A DNA stretch of 64,000 nucleotides from Dendrolimus kikuchii (GCA_019925095.2 CM034392.1:28157887-28221886), one strand, 5' to 3'. Numbered from the stretch's first letter, positions 20,201-31,359 are shown. Notes: a model not told the origin generated them from the sequence alone. Numbers and translations: made by a program.

Positions 20201-23200
20201 CTTCTGATGAGGACAGTTTATTGAATTCATAAGATGGTATTGATAGAGTGCGGTTGTATGTTGTATGTGTTGCACGGTAACCTCAGAGGTTCAAACTTGA
20301 GGCCATCGTAGAACTGTTTGATTCATTGGGGGGAGATCATGCTCCACAGTGACAATCATTGGTCAGTGGTTTCTTCCTTCTGCGTGGCAGTAATGTCCTG
20401 CAAGGAAGCTGAGAGAGAGCTGCATATATGAACCTTGAACGTCGTCGTTAGACTGGTCTCCAGAGATGTATGGACGCACAAAATCTCCTCCCATAATTCC
20501 ATTGCAGGGGTCCGCTGCATTATGGGGATGTGGTGGGTATATCCTTTGTTGGTGAAGTTGGTCATTCACAAGTTGGTGCTTCCCAAGGGTGACCAAATTT
20601 TGTTGTGCGGTGGGAGTAGCTTTGCTTCTGATCTTGTGATCTTCAACACAAACTTGTGTATGTATATTTAGGTTTAACGAAGTAGTTGTGAACGTCTATA
20701 CCAGAGGCTCTGCAAACGCTATAGGGCGCTTCTCGTCATGGGTTGGACCCACCCCCACACTTAAGAGAAACTCAGCATGGTACGAAATGTATTTATATTC
20801 CCCCTGCATTAACAAAAAAAATTGTATTGCTAATCAGGGTGAATTGAAGGAATACTGTGTGTAAAATATTGTGTCTATGATAAAACAGGGAATTGTGTGG
20901 TTGCATAAAACAGATGGTGTAATTTTCTTGTTATCTTATGATTGTTTGGATAAACAAGCTTTATTTTATTTGCTCTTGTTAAATCTTATACATTGTTTCG
21001 TGTTTGCGGTATTGTTGCAGGCCCGCAGCGGGTTCACCCCGCCGCCCGTGGGGGGCGCGGGTGGCGTGGGGCGCGCGGGCGGCGCGTACGGGGCGGCGGG
21101 GGCGCCGCCCGCGCCGCGGCCCGCGCCCGCGCAGCCCCCGCCGCAGCCGGCCAAGCGGCAGGCGGACGCGCGCAGCCCGATGCCGCCGCAGCACAAGCCG
21201 CCGTACGGCGCGGACGCGGGCGCCGCGGTGGGCGTGGCGGGCGCCGGGGGGGGCGGCGCGGGCGCCGGCGCCGGCGGCAAGCGCAAGAAGCGGCTCGCCG
21301 ACAAGATCCTGCCGCAGAAGGTGCGCGACCTGGTGCCCGAGTCGCAGGCGTACATGGACCTGCTGGCGTTCGAGCGCAAGCTGGACGCGACCATCATGCG
21401 CAAGCGGCTCGACATCCAGGAGGCGCTCAAGCGCCCCATGAAGCAGAAGAGGAAGCTGCGCATCTTCATATCGAACACATTCTATCCCGGTGAGTGGTCC
21501 CGGACGTTGCGCCCGTGGCCCTCGTGACGCACCGAGCCCCTTCTGATCGTACCCCCACTCCGCAGGCCAAGGCGACAACGCGGTCTCGTCGTGGGAGCTG
21601 CGTGTCGAAGGCCGCCTGCTCGACGACTCTAAGAACGACCCCAACAAGGTGAGCTCTCTACTCTCGGATTCTAGCTTAACCTAAAAAGAAACCCAGTCTG
21701 TGTGTCAGGAACTAATTAAACCTAGAGATACGAAATTCTAGTGTCAAATGTACAAAAATACATTTTTTACACACTTTTATCTATGAACTAGGAGTTGAAA
21801 CCATGGGAAAACCAAATTTCTATTTGATCTAATGTATTTAGAAACAACATTTCACTAACACAGAATATTTAATCATTGTTTTTAAAATTATAAAAATCAG
21901 TACACTAAAACTATTGTAACTTACAAAATAACTGTCAGAATGTCATGAAATTTCGGTATGTATCCTTTGAATGTTGATACTATTTTGAAATATGTCTCAA
22001 TAGTCTTGTCATATAAAATATGTATATGTAGGTCAGACTGGGACTTATTGAGTTACATAGTATGTATGTTGGTTTCCCCGTGTAATCATTAAAGCTTTAT
22101 AGGGGAAACTACTATTCTGGGCACCCTGTCGGTTCATTCGAGTCATTAGAAAAAGAATATTTCATTCCCATACAACAATATCTATATATAAGGTTGGGGA
22201 AAAAGTTTCTTCGCATTTTATATAAAAATTCAAAAAGTTTTTTTATAAATTTTATTTACATTTCACTATAGTATGTAGGTACCATTTGATAACTTTTTGC
22301 CATCTTGTAGGTAGGGACGTGATCCCATTGCTATAAAAATTTTGGAGCTTCTGATCAAAAAACTGTGACAAGTGGTTTTGGTAGTCCTCTCATGATGTTA
22401 ACCTGACACTGCCTAAGGAGTTCTGCAGAGACCGAAACAGGTGAAAATCTGAAGGTGCAAGGTCAGGACTATACGGTGGATGCATTAACACCTCCCAGCC
22501 AAAATCTCGTAATTTTTGCTGAGTGGCTAAAGTTGTGTGAGGTCTAACGTTATCATGGTGAAAAACTACACCCTTTCTGTTAATTAATTCCGGCCGCTTT
22601 CTCTCAACTTTTTGCTTTAATCTCATCAGTTATTCGCAGTACAGTCCAGAATCCATGGTCCTGCCTGGCGGTAACAGCTCATAAAGAATAATGCCCTTCC
22701 AATCCCACCATACACACAGCATCACCTTGTTGCGAGTTAAACCGGGTTTCGCCACAGTCTGTGAAGCCTGACCGGCCTTTGACCACGACCTTTTTCGCAC
22801 TTTCTTGTCGTACATGATCCACTATTCATCACCAGTTATCAGCTTCTTCAAAAATGTTTCGGTTTCATTACGTCGTAATAAAGAATCACAAATGAGTACA
22901 CGGTTCATTAGGTTTCTTTCATTGAGTTCATGAGGCACCCAAATATCGAGCTTTTTTGTGTACCCGGTTTTTTTCAAATGCGCCAAAACCGTTTTGTGGT
23001 GCATTCCCAGTTCTCCAGCTACATCGTAACTACTAATATGCCGATCTTGCTCCACTTTTTCAAAAATGGCATCAATTTTGTCCGTAACAGGGCGACCAGA
23101 GCGACGTGCATCTTTAATATCAAAATTTCCGGATTGAAAACGCTTAAACCAAATTTGCGCTACTCTCACAGATACTGCATTAGGTCCATAAACATCACAA

Positions 23201-26200
23201 TTTTTTTTCGCGGCTTGTGTTGCATTTTTACCTTTTTTGTAGTAGAATTTTAAAATGTATCGAATTTCTTCATGCGATTCACTCATTTTAACAATCAGAA
23301 AAACAAATGAAAGTCACACGTTTTCCTAATTTGAATTTGGAATTGTCTTCTTTAAAATTAAAACCAGCCAGATACAAATGGTATAGCCAAAGAGATCTTA
23401 TTACAAGTTCATACATACTATATGCGAAAAGACTTTTTCCCCCAACCTATTATTTAGAATTATGTCTTCCAATAGTCTTGTCATATAAAATATGTATATG
23501 TATGTCAGACTGGGCCTTATTGAGTTACATAGTATGTATGTTGGTTTCCCCGTGTACTGTACTATTCTGGGCACCCTGTCAGTTCATTCAAGTCATTAGA
23601 AAAAGGATATTTCGTTCCCATACAACAATATCTATATATGTGCAAATTAAAAAAATATTAAGATGTAACATTGAGTAATGAGTTTGGTCGCAATTTTGTT
23701 GGGACGGTATTTTAACTAGTTTATAATGTTTTGTGCTTGTATAAATTTGTTCCCATACAGCATTTACTTGCAGCTGAGCTTGTATTTCATTATTGTTAAT
23801 GACCTGAGAGGCCTTAATGTTCTGCATCTGCTGCAGCATTGCAGTAGGTCCATGTCCAGACAGAAGCATTATAAATTGAGAGGTTGCTATCATACATCCT
23901 GGTATGGTATCCAGTGTAATTGTTTGAAGTATTTAGCTTCGATGTGTGGCTGCCGTGTCGATCGACGATATTTTACTCCGTTGCTGTGGGGTAGTACAAC
24001 ATTCTAGTTTTACAGGAGAGGGGGTAGTCTTCTTTGTGTAAACTAAACGTGATCTGCAGATTGTTGTTTTTTAGTTGTGTGACTTGGTCGAGACTTTTTT
24101 GAAGTTGTTCTTTTGCAGTTTTAGAGTCGCTATTAGCAGTATCGTTATTTTTTTTTATTGCTGGAGTTTAGCAGATAGGCAGACGGCCCACTTGATGGAA
24201 AGCGGTTACCATCGCCTATGGACATTTGCAACAGCAAAGGTGCTACAAATGCGCTGCTGCTCTCTTAAGGGAGACTGGAACCTGGTCACTAATGCCGGAA
24301 CACAACTCAAGGTTGTTATGGCGGCATACTCTAGACCAGGGGTGGTAGCCATCCAGTCGGGCAAATGCCCTACCACCTGGCGAACCAGCCTACCGCTAAC
24401 TTGTTCCTTTTAATTATTTAGTTTTAATTATGTTTATTATTTACTCTATGAGAAATCAAGAATACTTAAATGACAAAAAATCATTTACATAGCAGCTCGT
24501 TCCAACCTCTCATACTAAATTTTGTATAATGTTTTTTATTTTTATTTTTTATCTTGCCATGCTTGTAAGGAATTTGTGGAGACATATTGCAGCATAACAT
24601 TTTAGAACGTCATGGCATTATTATAACTGTAACATGATTTTTCTTTCATTTTATTGTCTTGGTCTTATTGAGTATGCATTGTTTGCTGCAACTCCATTCA
24701 TTCTTCAAAAAGTAATTCTGTAACATACTTCTGTACACAACTTATAAAAAAAAAATGAATTTGAGATATAAATAGAATATGAAATATAAAGAGGCACAAT
24801 ATTTAGCTAGACGTGTTGCTGGGGAGTTTCTTGCCGCTTCTTGTCCTTTACAGCATCAACACGTTGTGAAGCGGTGTACATAGAATAGGAAGTAAAAATT
24901 AAATTTTAACTTACATGTATGACCTTCAAAAAGTGTTCTCCAGTGGAACTTATTTTGAATAAAAACTTTTGAATTTGAATATGGGAGTAGTACACCCGAA
25001 TTTCAATAGAGAAGACGGTCGGCAAGTACCACCTGTTTGGGCTCCGATCATCAAAAGTATTAAAAGCCAAACCCACCAAAAATGAACAGCCAGACCTCAA
25101 GACACAGCTCTTTCTGCGTGCACCGGGACATAAAACAACTTGATTGGCAATCTATCTTTTTATTTTACCCCCCACCCATTTTAATCTATCTATAATATTA
25201 TAGAAGTAAGAAAGAGAGTTGGTCTGAAAGAGAGTGGCGGGGTGAAGGTAAGGAAAGGAATGCTCCGGTGGTTCGGGCATGTGGAAAGAATGACTAAACA
25301 GACATACAATGCAAAAGTGGATGGATGCAGAAGTCGTGGAAGGCTACGACACACCTTCCATGATCAAATTGATCGTGTACTAGCAGAAGGTGATGTCAGG
25401 AGCCTTAAGGACAGACGAGCGTGCATGACAAGAGTTATGAATGTCAAAGAGGAAAGTGAGGTGTGTAAGAATAAGCCTGAATGGCGTTCTGTTGTTTGTG
25501 CCTACCCCGCAAGGGAACTGGCGTGAAGTTATGTATGTATAATATTATAAAATTCCAAACATGCCGTGTTTTAAACAACAACTGGAATAGACTAGATAAA
25601 CGATGGAGAACACGATATAATATATTTAAAGATTTCTTGGCTGTTTGTTCGGGATTCACGTAAAAACTACTGAGCCGATCTCGATGTGGTTTTCGCTAAT
25701 CGACAGCAAATTGTTACACCCAAAATTTACGCAACATTTTATACTGCGAAACCCGCTGCAAGTTTTCTAGGAATGTTCTAAAAGGGCCAGATTAGAAAAT
25801 AACATTCCAATGTGATTTTTTTACTGTTCGATAGTAAATTTGATGTTAAGTTTTCACTAAATCTATAGATTACGTTCTATTTTAAATTCTGCGATACTTT
25901 ATGTCCCCGTAATCGCGCGGGCGTTTCGAGTCGAGCGTGGACGAAGTCGCGGGCATATCCTAGTACTAAATAAAAGTAGAGTTTACCCCGCGGCTCAAAT
26001 GCTAGTACGTACCTCTTGTTTAAAGAGCTGGCGTTAATACAGGTTACATTGTAACTAGTCTGACCATAAATACTGTTACATAAAAACCGTTCGTTTTTTT
26101 TTTCAACTTTTTAATTATTTTGAATTTGGAACACGTATATTATTTTAAAAACTTCTTTCGGTTTTGTGCCATTTCACATATTTTTTCGCGTTCATTACCA

Positions 26201-29200
26201 AATTACAATATGGAATGGGGTGTTAAAGAAAATAGGATTGCAGTGATCGCCTTGCACAAAGTGGGCATGGAGCCGTCGGTCATATTCCAGACACTTCAAA
26301 AGCTTGGTATCAGCCGTATGTTCGTATATCGTACTATAAACAGATACAACAACACTTCGTCTATCGAAGACCAGAAAAGATCGGGGCGGCCGCGTGGTGT
26401 TAGAACTACAAAAGTTGTTAATGCTGTTAAAGCCAAAATTCGTCGAAACCCCGTTAGGAAGCAAAAAATGTTATCGCGAGAAATGAAGATTCCCGCTAGG
26501 ACTCTGTCGCGTATTATAAAACAAGACCTGAAGCTCGGTGCTTATCATCGATATACAGGACATGCCCTAAATCAATCTTTACAATTAAAGACAGTGGATC
26601 AATCAAAACTAAGGATGGGCCGAACTTCGGCATTCGGCTGAAATTCGTAAAGTAAATACCTACTTGTACTATTTTGACTGAAGTTAATAGGAATCATATC
26701 TATCATAACCGTAATACAAAAATTGGCATCTATATACTCTTGGTCATTTATTTTAGTTAGGAACATGTAAATCTTAACGTGCAATATGATAAAAAATAAA
26801 TAAAATTAGTTTTTAATTTACCTAATTAAATAGACATAAAATTAAAAAATAAAATAAAATAAAATTATTATTCCTCTAAGAAATATCAGTAAGTAGTGCA
26901 ACTGCTTAATTATAATGCGTAACTTATTTTTTTTTTTAAGACGTCTAAGGGACAAAGCACATGGGGACTGGAATTTTGATCGAAATCACTTTTCCGAATT
27001 AAACTTCAAAAATTTAGAATTATGAAATAGTGATTTTTTCAACAGATACAGGTCTAAAAATCTATTCTTTTATCGACCTGACTCATAATTAAGATTTACT
27101 AGAGGCGGATTATTGCTGTTAAAAAGCCAAAAATTTGGTGTAATCAAGTTAAAGTTGTCAACAGGTCGTCGAAACCAGCATGTAACAAGCAAAAACATTA
27201 GTATAAGTTTAGTATTGAAGATTAGAATAAGGTGTAATATAATAAGTTATTATTAAGGTAACCAAAACAGAAAAATTGGTACATATAATGTCACATATAC
27301 AGGACATGCCCGAACATCAAGCTTGTACAGAGTCGTATCTCAAGAGAGTGGATAGAAATTAAATATTAAAAAAGGTTACGGAACTCGAGTCCGTAGAGAT
27401 ATATATAATAATAATAATTTAAAAAAAAACAGGTCCCGATGTGTTGGTCTTGAGAAAGCGTGGCGAAATCAAACTGAAGTTCGGCCGAATTTTTTGTTTT
27501 AACCGAATGTTCGGCCGAAGTTCCTATTCGGTTCAAACCACATTCGGCCCATCCCTAATGAAAACGCCTTCTGTCGCGATACGCAGGTGAAAGACAGAAA
27601 TATCCTCTTTACCGATGAAAAATTTCACACGATTGAAGAACACTACAATAAGCAAAATGATAAAGTGTACGCTCACAGCTCTAAAGAAGCTGGTCATGTA
27701 GTCGGAAAGGTATAACGTGGTCATCATCCTGCGTCAGTGATGGTTTGGTGGGGCGTATCTTATGAAGGAGTCACAAAACTACATTTTTGTGAAAAAGGAG
27801 TGAAAACTTCAGCCAAAGTGTATCAAAATAGTCCTGGATCATGTTGGGAAACCTCTCAGCAATACACTTTTTAAAAATATATCGTGAAGTTTCCAGCAGG
27901 ACTTTGCACCTGGTCACAAGGCACGAACTACCCCAGCCTGGCTTGAAACCAACGTTCCGGACTTTATAAGAGCTGAAGACTGGCCCTCATCCAGCCCAGA
28001 CCTCAACCCTTTAGACTTCAAATTATGGTCAGTTTTAGAGGACATGGCCTGCTCTAAACGACACGGCGACATTGAGTCTCTTAAAAAATCTGTGGAGCAA
28101 GCAGTGGCGAAATTTCCCGGAAACAGTGCGTAAATCCATAGATTCGTGGCCAAACAGATTAAAGGCCTGTATAAAAGCCAAAGGTGGCCATTTCGAATAG
28201 ATTTTTTTTTTTTGCTGAGACTTAAATATGTAGGTGTAAATTTTAATAACATTACATTACTTCATTAAAAAAAATGCATTTTCATTTGTAACAGAACTTA
28301 TGGCTGGACTAGGTATTATATTTTTATGTTGGTGCTATTTGCCCCCGGAAGATTTACTTCATTTTATATCGCAAACTATCGTATCTCCCGGGATGAAGAG
28401 TATCTATGTCCATTTTCGGTATTCAGACAGACAGATCGAGTTTCTGTCACATTTTCTTATAGATTATGATTTTTTATTTATATTTATTATTTATATATTT
28501 TTCCCCCATACAATACTTTAATCCCCTATTTCAATCCGTTCTAGTTTTATTTACAAATCCCGTCTATCTCTCTGTAAACTACACAAACGACCAAAACTAC
28601 CTCAACTACCGAAATTGCCGAAACTACCAAAAGAACCGAAACTACCAATCAAAACTACCACAACTACAAAAAACTACCACAACTACAAAAAACTACCACA
28701 ACTACTAAAATTACCAAAACTACCATAAATACCAAAACTACCACAACAATCAAAACAACCGAAGCTACCGAAACTACCAAATAAAACTACCACAACTACT
28801 AATACTACCGAAACTACTAAAACTACCGAAACTACAACTTCTACTAAAATTACCACAACTATCAAAATTACCAACTAGAACTACCACAACTATCCAAACT
28901 GCCAACCAAAACTACCGTAACTATCAAAAGTACCTAAACGACCAAATTGATGAAAATGACAAACCACAAATAAAAAACCTAACATATTTTCTGGGACAAC
29001 TTTTACATAAATCTATTCCATCATCCGGGATGAAAACTATCCCTTGTCCACCCTCGGTATTAAAATTGTAATGTATACCGAATTTCAACTAAATCGGTCC
29101 AGTAGTTTTCCGTAAAAGCATAATAAACAGAAAGACGTATATTTTATCCCGGAAACTATCCCATTTTTCGGGATAAAAAGTATCCTATGTTCATTCTCGG

Positions 29201-31359
29201 CATCGAAAATATATATATACTGAGTTTTGGCCAAATCGGTCCAGTAGTTTTTCCGTGAAAACGGAACAGACAGACAGAGTTACTTTCGCATTTATAATAT
29301 TAATAGGGACTAGAGTTTATCCCGCGGCTGCGCCGCGGGTCAACCTCTAGTGCGTATCTCTTGTTTAAAAAGCAAGTGGTACAGGTCACATTGTATTAAA
29401 TTTGTATGTATTTGCCTTCGAAAGATTCACTTCATTTTATATCGCAAACTATACCACACCCGTCTATATGTAAACTACATAAATGACAAAACTTGACAAA
29501 AATGACAAAATAGATAACATGGTCCAAGTCGACCAACTGGACCCAGTGGATCCAGTGGACAAAGTGGACCCAACTGGCCTAGTGGACCCAGTGGTCAAAG
29601 TGGACCCAGTGGGCCCAGTGGACCCAGTTGACCTAGTAGGCTAAGTGTTCCAAATGGACCCAGTGGACCCAGTGGACCCAGTGGACCCAGTGGACCCAGT
29701 GGACAAAATCACAAAACCTGTCCTAGTTTCCGGGATAAACTTTACATAAATCTATCCCAAAATGTATCCCATTATCCGGGATAAAAAGTATCCCTTGGGC
29801 ACTCTCGGTATTCAAATTATATATGTACCGAGTTTCAGCCAAATCGGTCCAATAGTCTTTCCATAAAAGGATAACAAACAAAAAGACAAATATACTTTTA
29901 TCCCGGAAACTATCCCATTTTCGGGATAAAAAATATCCTATGTTCATTCTCGGCATCGAAAATATATATATACTGAGTTTCAGCCAAATCGGTCCAGTAG
30001 TTTTTCCGTGAAAATGGAACAGACAGTTACTTTCGCATTTATAATATTAAATAGGGATTATTATAGCTAGGCATGTCGCTGAAGGATTTTTTGCGCCGCT
30101 TCTTCTCTTCAAGCCACAACATGTTGCGAAGCGGTAGTAATTAGATCAGGCTCCCCTTTGAGGGTAAAACATGTCTTCACTGAAAGGCACCTTACCTCAT
30201 TGCTTACCCTGGACGAATCGCCTTATATATAGTTGCGTAACTGGTCACAGATAGAAACACAAAAAGAAGATTTTTTAATGACTTGAATAATTGAATAGGG
30301 TGCCAACGAGAGTATAAATGACCGTACATTCATTTTTAATAATGTCCAATGGTTATAAAGATTTCTGTTGAGCAAAAGCAATCGATTTTGGGTGACGGCG
30401 CCTCTTCGCAGGTGAAGAGGAAGTTCTCCTCCTTCTTCAAGTCGCTGGTGATCGAGCTGGACAAGGAGCTATACGGGCCGGACAACCACCTGGTGGAGTG
30501 GCACCGCACGCTCACCACGCAGGAGACGGACGGCTTCCAGGTGAAGCGGCCCGGCTACAAGAACGTGCGCTGCACCATCCTGTTGCTGCTCGACTACCAG
30601 CCGCTGCAGTTCAAGCTGGACCAGCGGCTGGCGCGGCTGCTGGGCGTGCACACGCAGACGCGGCCGGTGATCGTGAACGCGCTCTGGCAGTACGTGAAGA
30701 CGCACCGGCTGCAGGACCCGCACGAGCGCGAGTACATCGTCTGCGACAAGTACCTGGAGCAGATCTTCGGCGCGGCGCGCGTCAAGCTGGCCGAGGTGCC
30801 GGGCCGGCTGGCCGCGCTGCTGCACGCGCCCGACCCCATCGTCATCAACCACGTGATCGCCGTGGAGCCGCCGCACGACGCCAAGCAGACGGCCTGCTAC
30901 GACATCGACGTCGAGGTGGACGACACGCTCAAGGCGCAGATGAACAACTTCCTGCTCAGCACCGCCAACCAGCACGAGATCCAGGGGCTCGACGCCAAGA
31001 TCCACGAGACCGTCGACACGATCAACCAGCTCAAGACGAACCGCGAGTTCTTCCTCAGCTTCGGCCGCGACCCGCAGCGGTTCGTGCACCGCTGGCTCGT
31101 GAGCCAGGCGCGCGACCTCAAGACCATGGGCGGCGGCGCCGGCAACCCCGAGGAGGAGCGCCGCGGCGCCTTCTACGCCGACCAGTGGGCGCGCGAGGGC
31201 GTCGCGCGCTACCTGCACGCGCGCGTGCAGGCCAAGCGGCGCGAGCTCGAGCACGCGCTGCACGCGCCCGCGCCCGCCGCCGCGCCCCACGCGGCGCCCG
31301 CGCACGCGCCGCACCACCACCAGCCGCCGCCGCCGCCGCCGCACCTCGCCCGGCTCTAG
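17122..31359 (+). CDS. Bap60: SMARCD/Bap60, SWI/SNF (BAP) complex subunit; 4 coding exons
   Basis: Coding exons 17122-17259, 21021-21489, 21566-21648 and 30412-31359 join in frame (phases 0, 1, 0) to 545 aa, close to the ~515 aa of fly Bap60 and human SMARCD1. SMARCD proteins are core subunits of the BAP ATP-dependent nucleosome remodeller in the nucleus, contacting other subunits and transcription factors. Seen here: a Pro/Gly/Ala-rich low-complexity N-terminus (1-~130); a basic stretch KRKKR; the conserved [19 protein letters not shown] and [14 protein letters not shown] blocks; a SWIB/MDM2-like domain at ~291-367 ([18 protein letters not shown] to GRLAALL); the [14 protein letters not shown] and [17 protein letters not shown] segments; and NPEEERR. 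The C-terminus has an added Ala/Pro/His tail. All splice sites are GT-AG. Exons are extremely GC-rich and introns AT-rich. Intron 3 (8.8 kb) holds most of the local transposons. No AATAAA was found soon after the stop. Confidence 0.95.
17714..17969 (+). repeat. CTCGAG-hairpin interspersed repeat
   Basis: One of four copies (also 27188-27420, 38846-39090 and 58047-58285). It has a near-palindrome ACGGACTCGAGTTCCGT next to a TA/TAA-rich tail. Orientation of the family is inferred from that tail. No coding capacity. Confidence 0.65.
18890..19088 (+). mobile_element. Helitron-like MITE
   Basis: Carries the common 'cttgaccgatttaaatgaaattttg' type body and ends CATCAGCTAG next to T, a CTRR-T end. 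The 5' boundary is unclear. Confidence 0.4.
19548..19744. mobile_element. piggyBac-like MITE
   Basis: A 197 bp segment bounded by TTAA on both sides (19544-19547 and 19745-19748), with 7 bp terminal inverted repeats CCCTTCA and TGAAGGG. TTAA duplication with CCC-starting ends is the piggyBac signature. No coding capacity. Confidence 0.55.
21021..21489 (+). CDS. Bap60: Bap60 exon 2
   Basis: From the acceptor CAG at 21018-21020 to the donor GTGAGT at 21490. Encodes the low-complexity region, the basic KRKKR stretch and the conserved blocks through ISNTFYP. Ends in phase 1. Confidence 0.95.
21566..21648 (+). CDS. Bap60: Bap60 exon 3
   Basis: 83 bp after a 76 bp intron. Encodes the conserved [14 protein letters not shown] segment. 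Donor GTGAGC at 21649. Confidence 0.95.
21995..22189 (+). repeat. Direct repeat flanking mariner, left
   Basis: About 190 bp, from the TCTCAATAGTCTTGTCATAT region to CAACAATATCTATATATA, repeated at 23462-23638 on the other side of the mariner. They differ by scattered substitutions and a ~20 bp indel. Confidence 0.75.
22190..23450 (-). mobile_element. DD34D mariner transposon, inactive
   Basis: Ends AGGTTGGGGAAAAAGT at the left and its inverted counterpart ACTTTTTCCCCCAACCT at the right, length ~1.26 kb. The enclosed - strand transposase is broken. The same family supplies the 3' half of the chimera at 46961-47522. Confidence 0.85.
22270..23286 (-). pseudogene. mariner transposase (DD34D), three in-frame stops
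   Basis: The frame starts at ATG 23286 and runs on with stops at 22822-22824, 22630-22632 and 22390-22392, plus a short deletion near the C-terminus. The N-terminal region has the paired helix-turn-helix with RSGRP. The catalytic part keeps ITGDE, HDNVRPH and [12 protein letters not shown]. Spacing between the second and third catalytic Asp is 34, typical of mariner. All three catalytic Asp survive, so it was disabled by nonsense changes, not by loss of the active site. Confidence 0.9.
23462..23638 (+). repeat. Direct repeat flanking mariner, right
   Basis: Second copy of the 21995-22189 sequence, starting almost at the mariner end. Confidence 0.75.
23600..24140 (-). pseudogene. Unrecognised degenerate ORF in Bap60 intron
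   Basis: Two - strand stretches have protein-like composition: one with [19 protein letters not shown] (coiled-coil-like, near 24050-24140) and one with [18 protein letters not shown] then [15 protein letters not shown] (near 23700-23893). They are in different frames with stops between. It could be a processed pseudogene or part of an unknown element. I do not recognise it. Confidence 0.35.
24147..24380 (-). repeat. Interspersed repeat family A, 5'-truncated
   Basis: Oligo(T) at 24147-24158 marks the tail. The body matches the other copies up to CCCTACCACCTGG. Confidence 0.75.
25215..25540 (+). pseudogene. RTE-type LINE C-terminal remnant
   Basis: The frame 25242-25526 gives 94 aa with [13 protein letters not shown] and ending YPARELA, followed by an ATGTATG tail. 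It is 5'-truncated. Confidence 0.7.
25541..25965 (+). repeat. Interspersed repeat family D
   Basis: Same family as 2326-2747, ending 'acgaagtcgcgggcatatcctagta' just before the Helitron. Confidence 0.55.
26610..27557. mobile_element. hAT-type non-autonomous transposon
   Basis: 948 bp with terminal inverted repeats TAAGGATGGGCCGAA and TTCGGCCCATCCCTA, the TAGGGATGGG-type end of hAT elements. Flanked by 8 bp copies ATCAAAAC (26602-26609) and ATGAAAAC (27558-27565), one mismatch. It sits inside the maT transposase gene. The interior is AT-rich, includes a copy of the CTCGAG-hairpin repeat (27188-27420) and has no transposase frame. Confidence 0.85.
27188..27420 (-). repeat. CTCGAG-hairpin interspersed repeat, inside hAT
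   Basis: Reverse-oriented, partly rearranged copy. It retains GGAACTCGAGTCCGTAGAG and the AATAATAATAATT tail. Confidence 0.6.
28588..28950. repeat. 9 bp minisatellite (AAAACTACC-type) in Helitron
   Basis: About 40 imperfect 9 bp units, such as AAAACTACC, ACAACTACT and GAAACTACC, with occasional 4 bp insertions. Flanked by the conserved Helitron segments. Confidence 0.9.
29310..30057 (-). mobile_element. Helitron (family 1), adjacent head-to-tail copy
   Basis: The 3' CTAG is at 29310, preceded by the hairpin CCCGCGGCTGCGCCGCGGG. The 5' TCCCTATTTAATATTATAAA end is at 30057. It abuts the 5' end of the neighbouring Helitron with no bases between. It contains a GTGGACCCA minisatellite (29521-29708). 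Confidence 0.85.
29521..29708. repeat. 9 bp minisatellite (GTGGACCCA-type) in Helitron
   Basis: About 20 units. The last five or six are nearly perfect GTGGACCCA. Confidence 0.9.
30412..31359 (+). CDS. Bap60: Bap60 exon 4 (terminal)
   Basis: 315 codons plus TAG at 31357-31359. Begins [11 protein letters not shown] and includes the SWIB domain. Third positions are almost all G or C. Confidence 0.95.
   Translation: MKRKFSSFFKSLVIELDKELYGPDNHLVEWHRTLTTQETDGFQVKRPGYKNVRCTILLLLDYQPLQFKLDQRLARLLGVHTQTRPVIVNALWQYVKTHRLQDPHEREYIVCDKYLEQIFGAARVKLAEVPGRLAALLHAPDPIVINHVIAVEPPHDAKQTACYDIDVEVDDTLKAQMNNFLLSTANQHEIQGLDAKIHETVDTINQLKTNREFFLSFGRDPQRFVHRWLVSQARDLKTMGGGAGNPEEERRGAFYADQWAREGVARYLHARVQAKRRELEHALHAPAPAAAPHAAPAHAPHHHQPPPPPPHLARL

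Larger units (their letters stand above)
17260..21020 (+). other. Bap60 intron 1 (3.76 kb)
   Basis: AT-rich. Contains a CTCGAG-hairpin repeat (17714-17969), a Helitron-like element (18890-19088) and a TTAA-flanked MITE (19548-19744). A stretch at 20340-20600 has - strand frames that look transposon-derived but were not identified. Acceptor TTGTTGCAG at 21020. Confidence 0.8.
26211..28200 (+). pseudogene. maT transposase, interrupted by hAT and frameshifted
   Basis: The only maT copy here with the ATG start intact (ATGGAATGGGG). The N-terminal half (26211-26609) is open and carries the helix-turn-helix region. The reading resumes at 27566 after the hAT insertion and contains [11 protein letters not shown] and [12 protein letters not shown] (third catalytic Asp present), but small indels and stops break the frame around 27714-27950. 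Confidence 0.85.
26054..28313 (+). mobile_element. maT (DD37D) mariner-like transposon carrying a hAT insertion
   Basis: TA-bounded (26052-26053 and 28314-28315), with ends ACTAGTCTGACCATAA and (inverted) CCTAGTCCAGCCATAA. It is 2,260 bp long, or about 1.3 kb without the hAT element at 26610-27557. Confidence 0.85.
25975..29309 (-). mobile_element. Helitron (family 1) split by maT and hAT insertions
   Basis: The 5' end on the - strand is TCCCTATTAATATTATAAA at 29309. The 3' end near 25975 has the TAGAGTTTACCCCGCGG terminal motif with its CTAG eroded. The maT at 26054-28313 interrupts it: the flanks CAGGTTACATTGTA and TATATTTTTATGTTGG are contiguous in the 43 kb copy. Without the inserts it is about 1.1 kb. 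It carries a 9 bp minisatellite (28588-28950) and no coding capacity. Helitrons move by rolling-circle replication; this copy would need a helper. Confidence 0.8.
21649..30411 (+). other. Bap60 intron 3 (8.76 kb), transposon-rich
   Basis: Holds a mariner with flanking direct repeats, an unidentified degenerate ORF, repeat A, an RTE tail, a family D element, two Helitrons, a maT and a hAT. A Lepidoptera-type 'TTCTTGCCGCTTC...GTGAAGCGG' motif occurs at ~24820-24875 and ~30080-30135. Acceptor TCTTCGCAG at 30411. Confidence 0.85.

Noticed and set aside
28588..28950. Possible CRISPR-like array
   Set aside because: Units are 9 bp with no spacers, inside a Helitron in eukaryotic DNA. It is a minisatellite.
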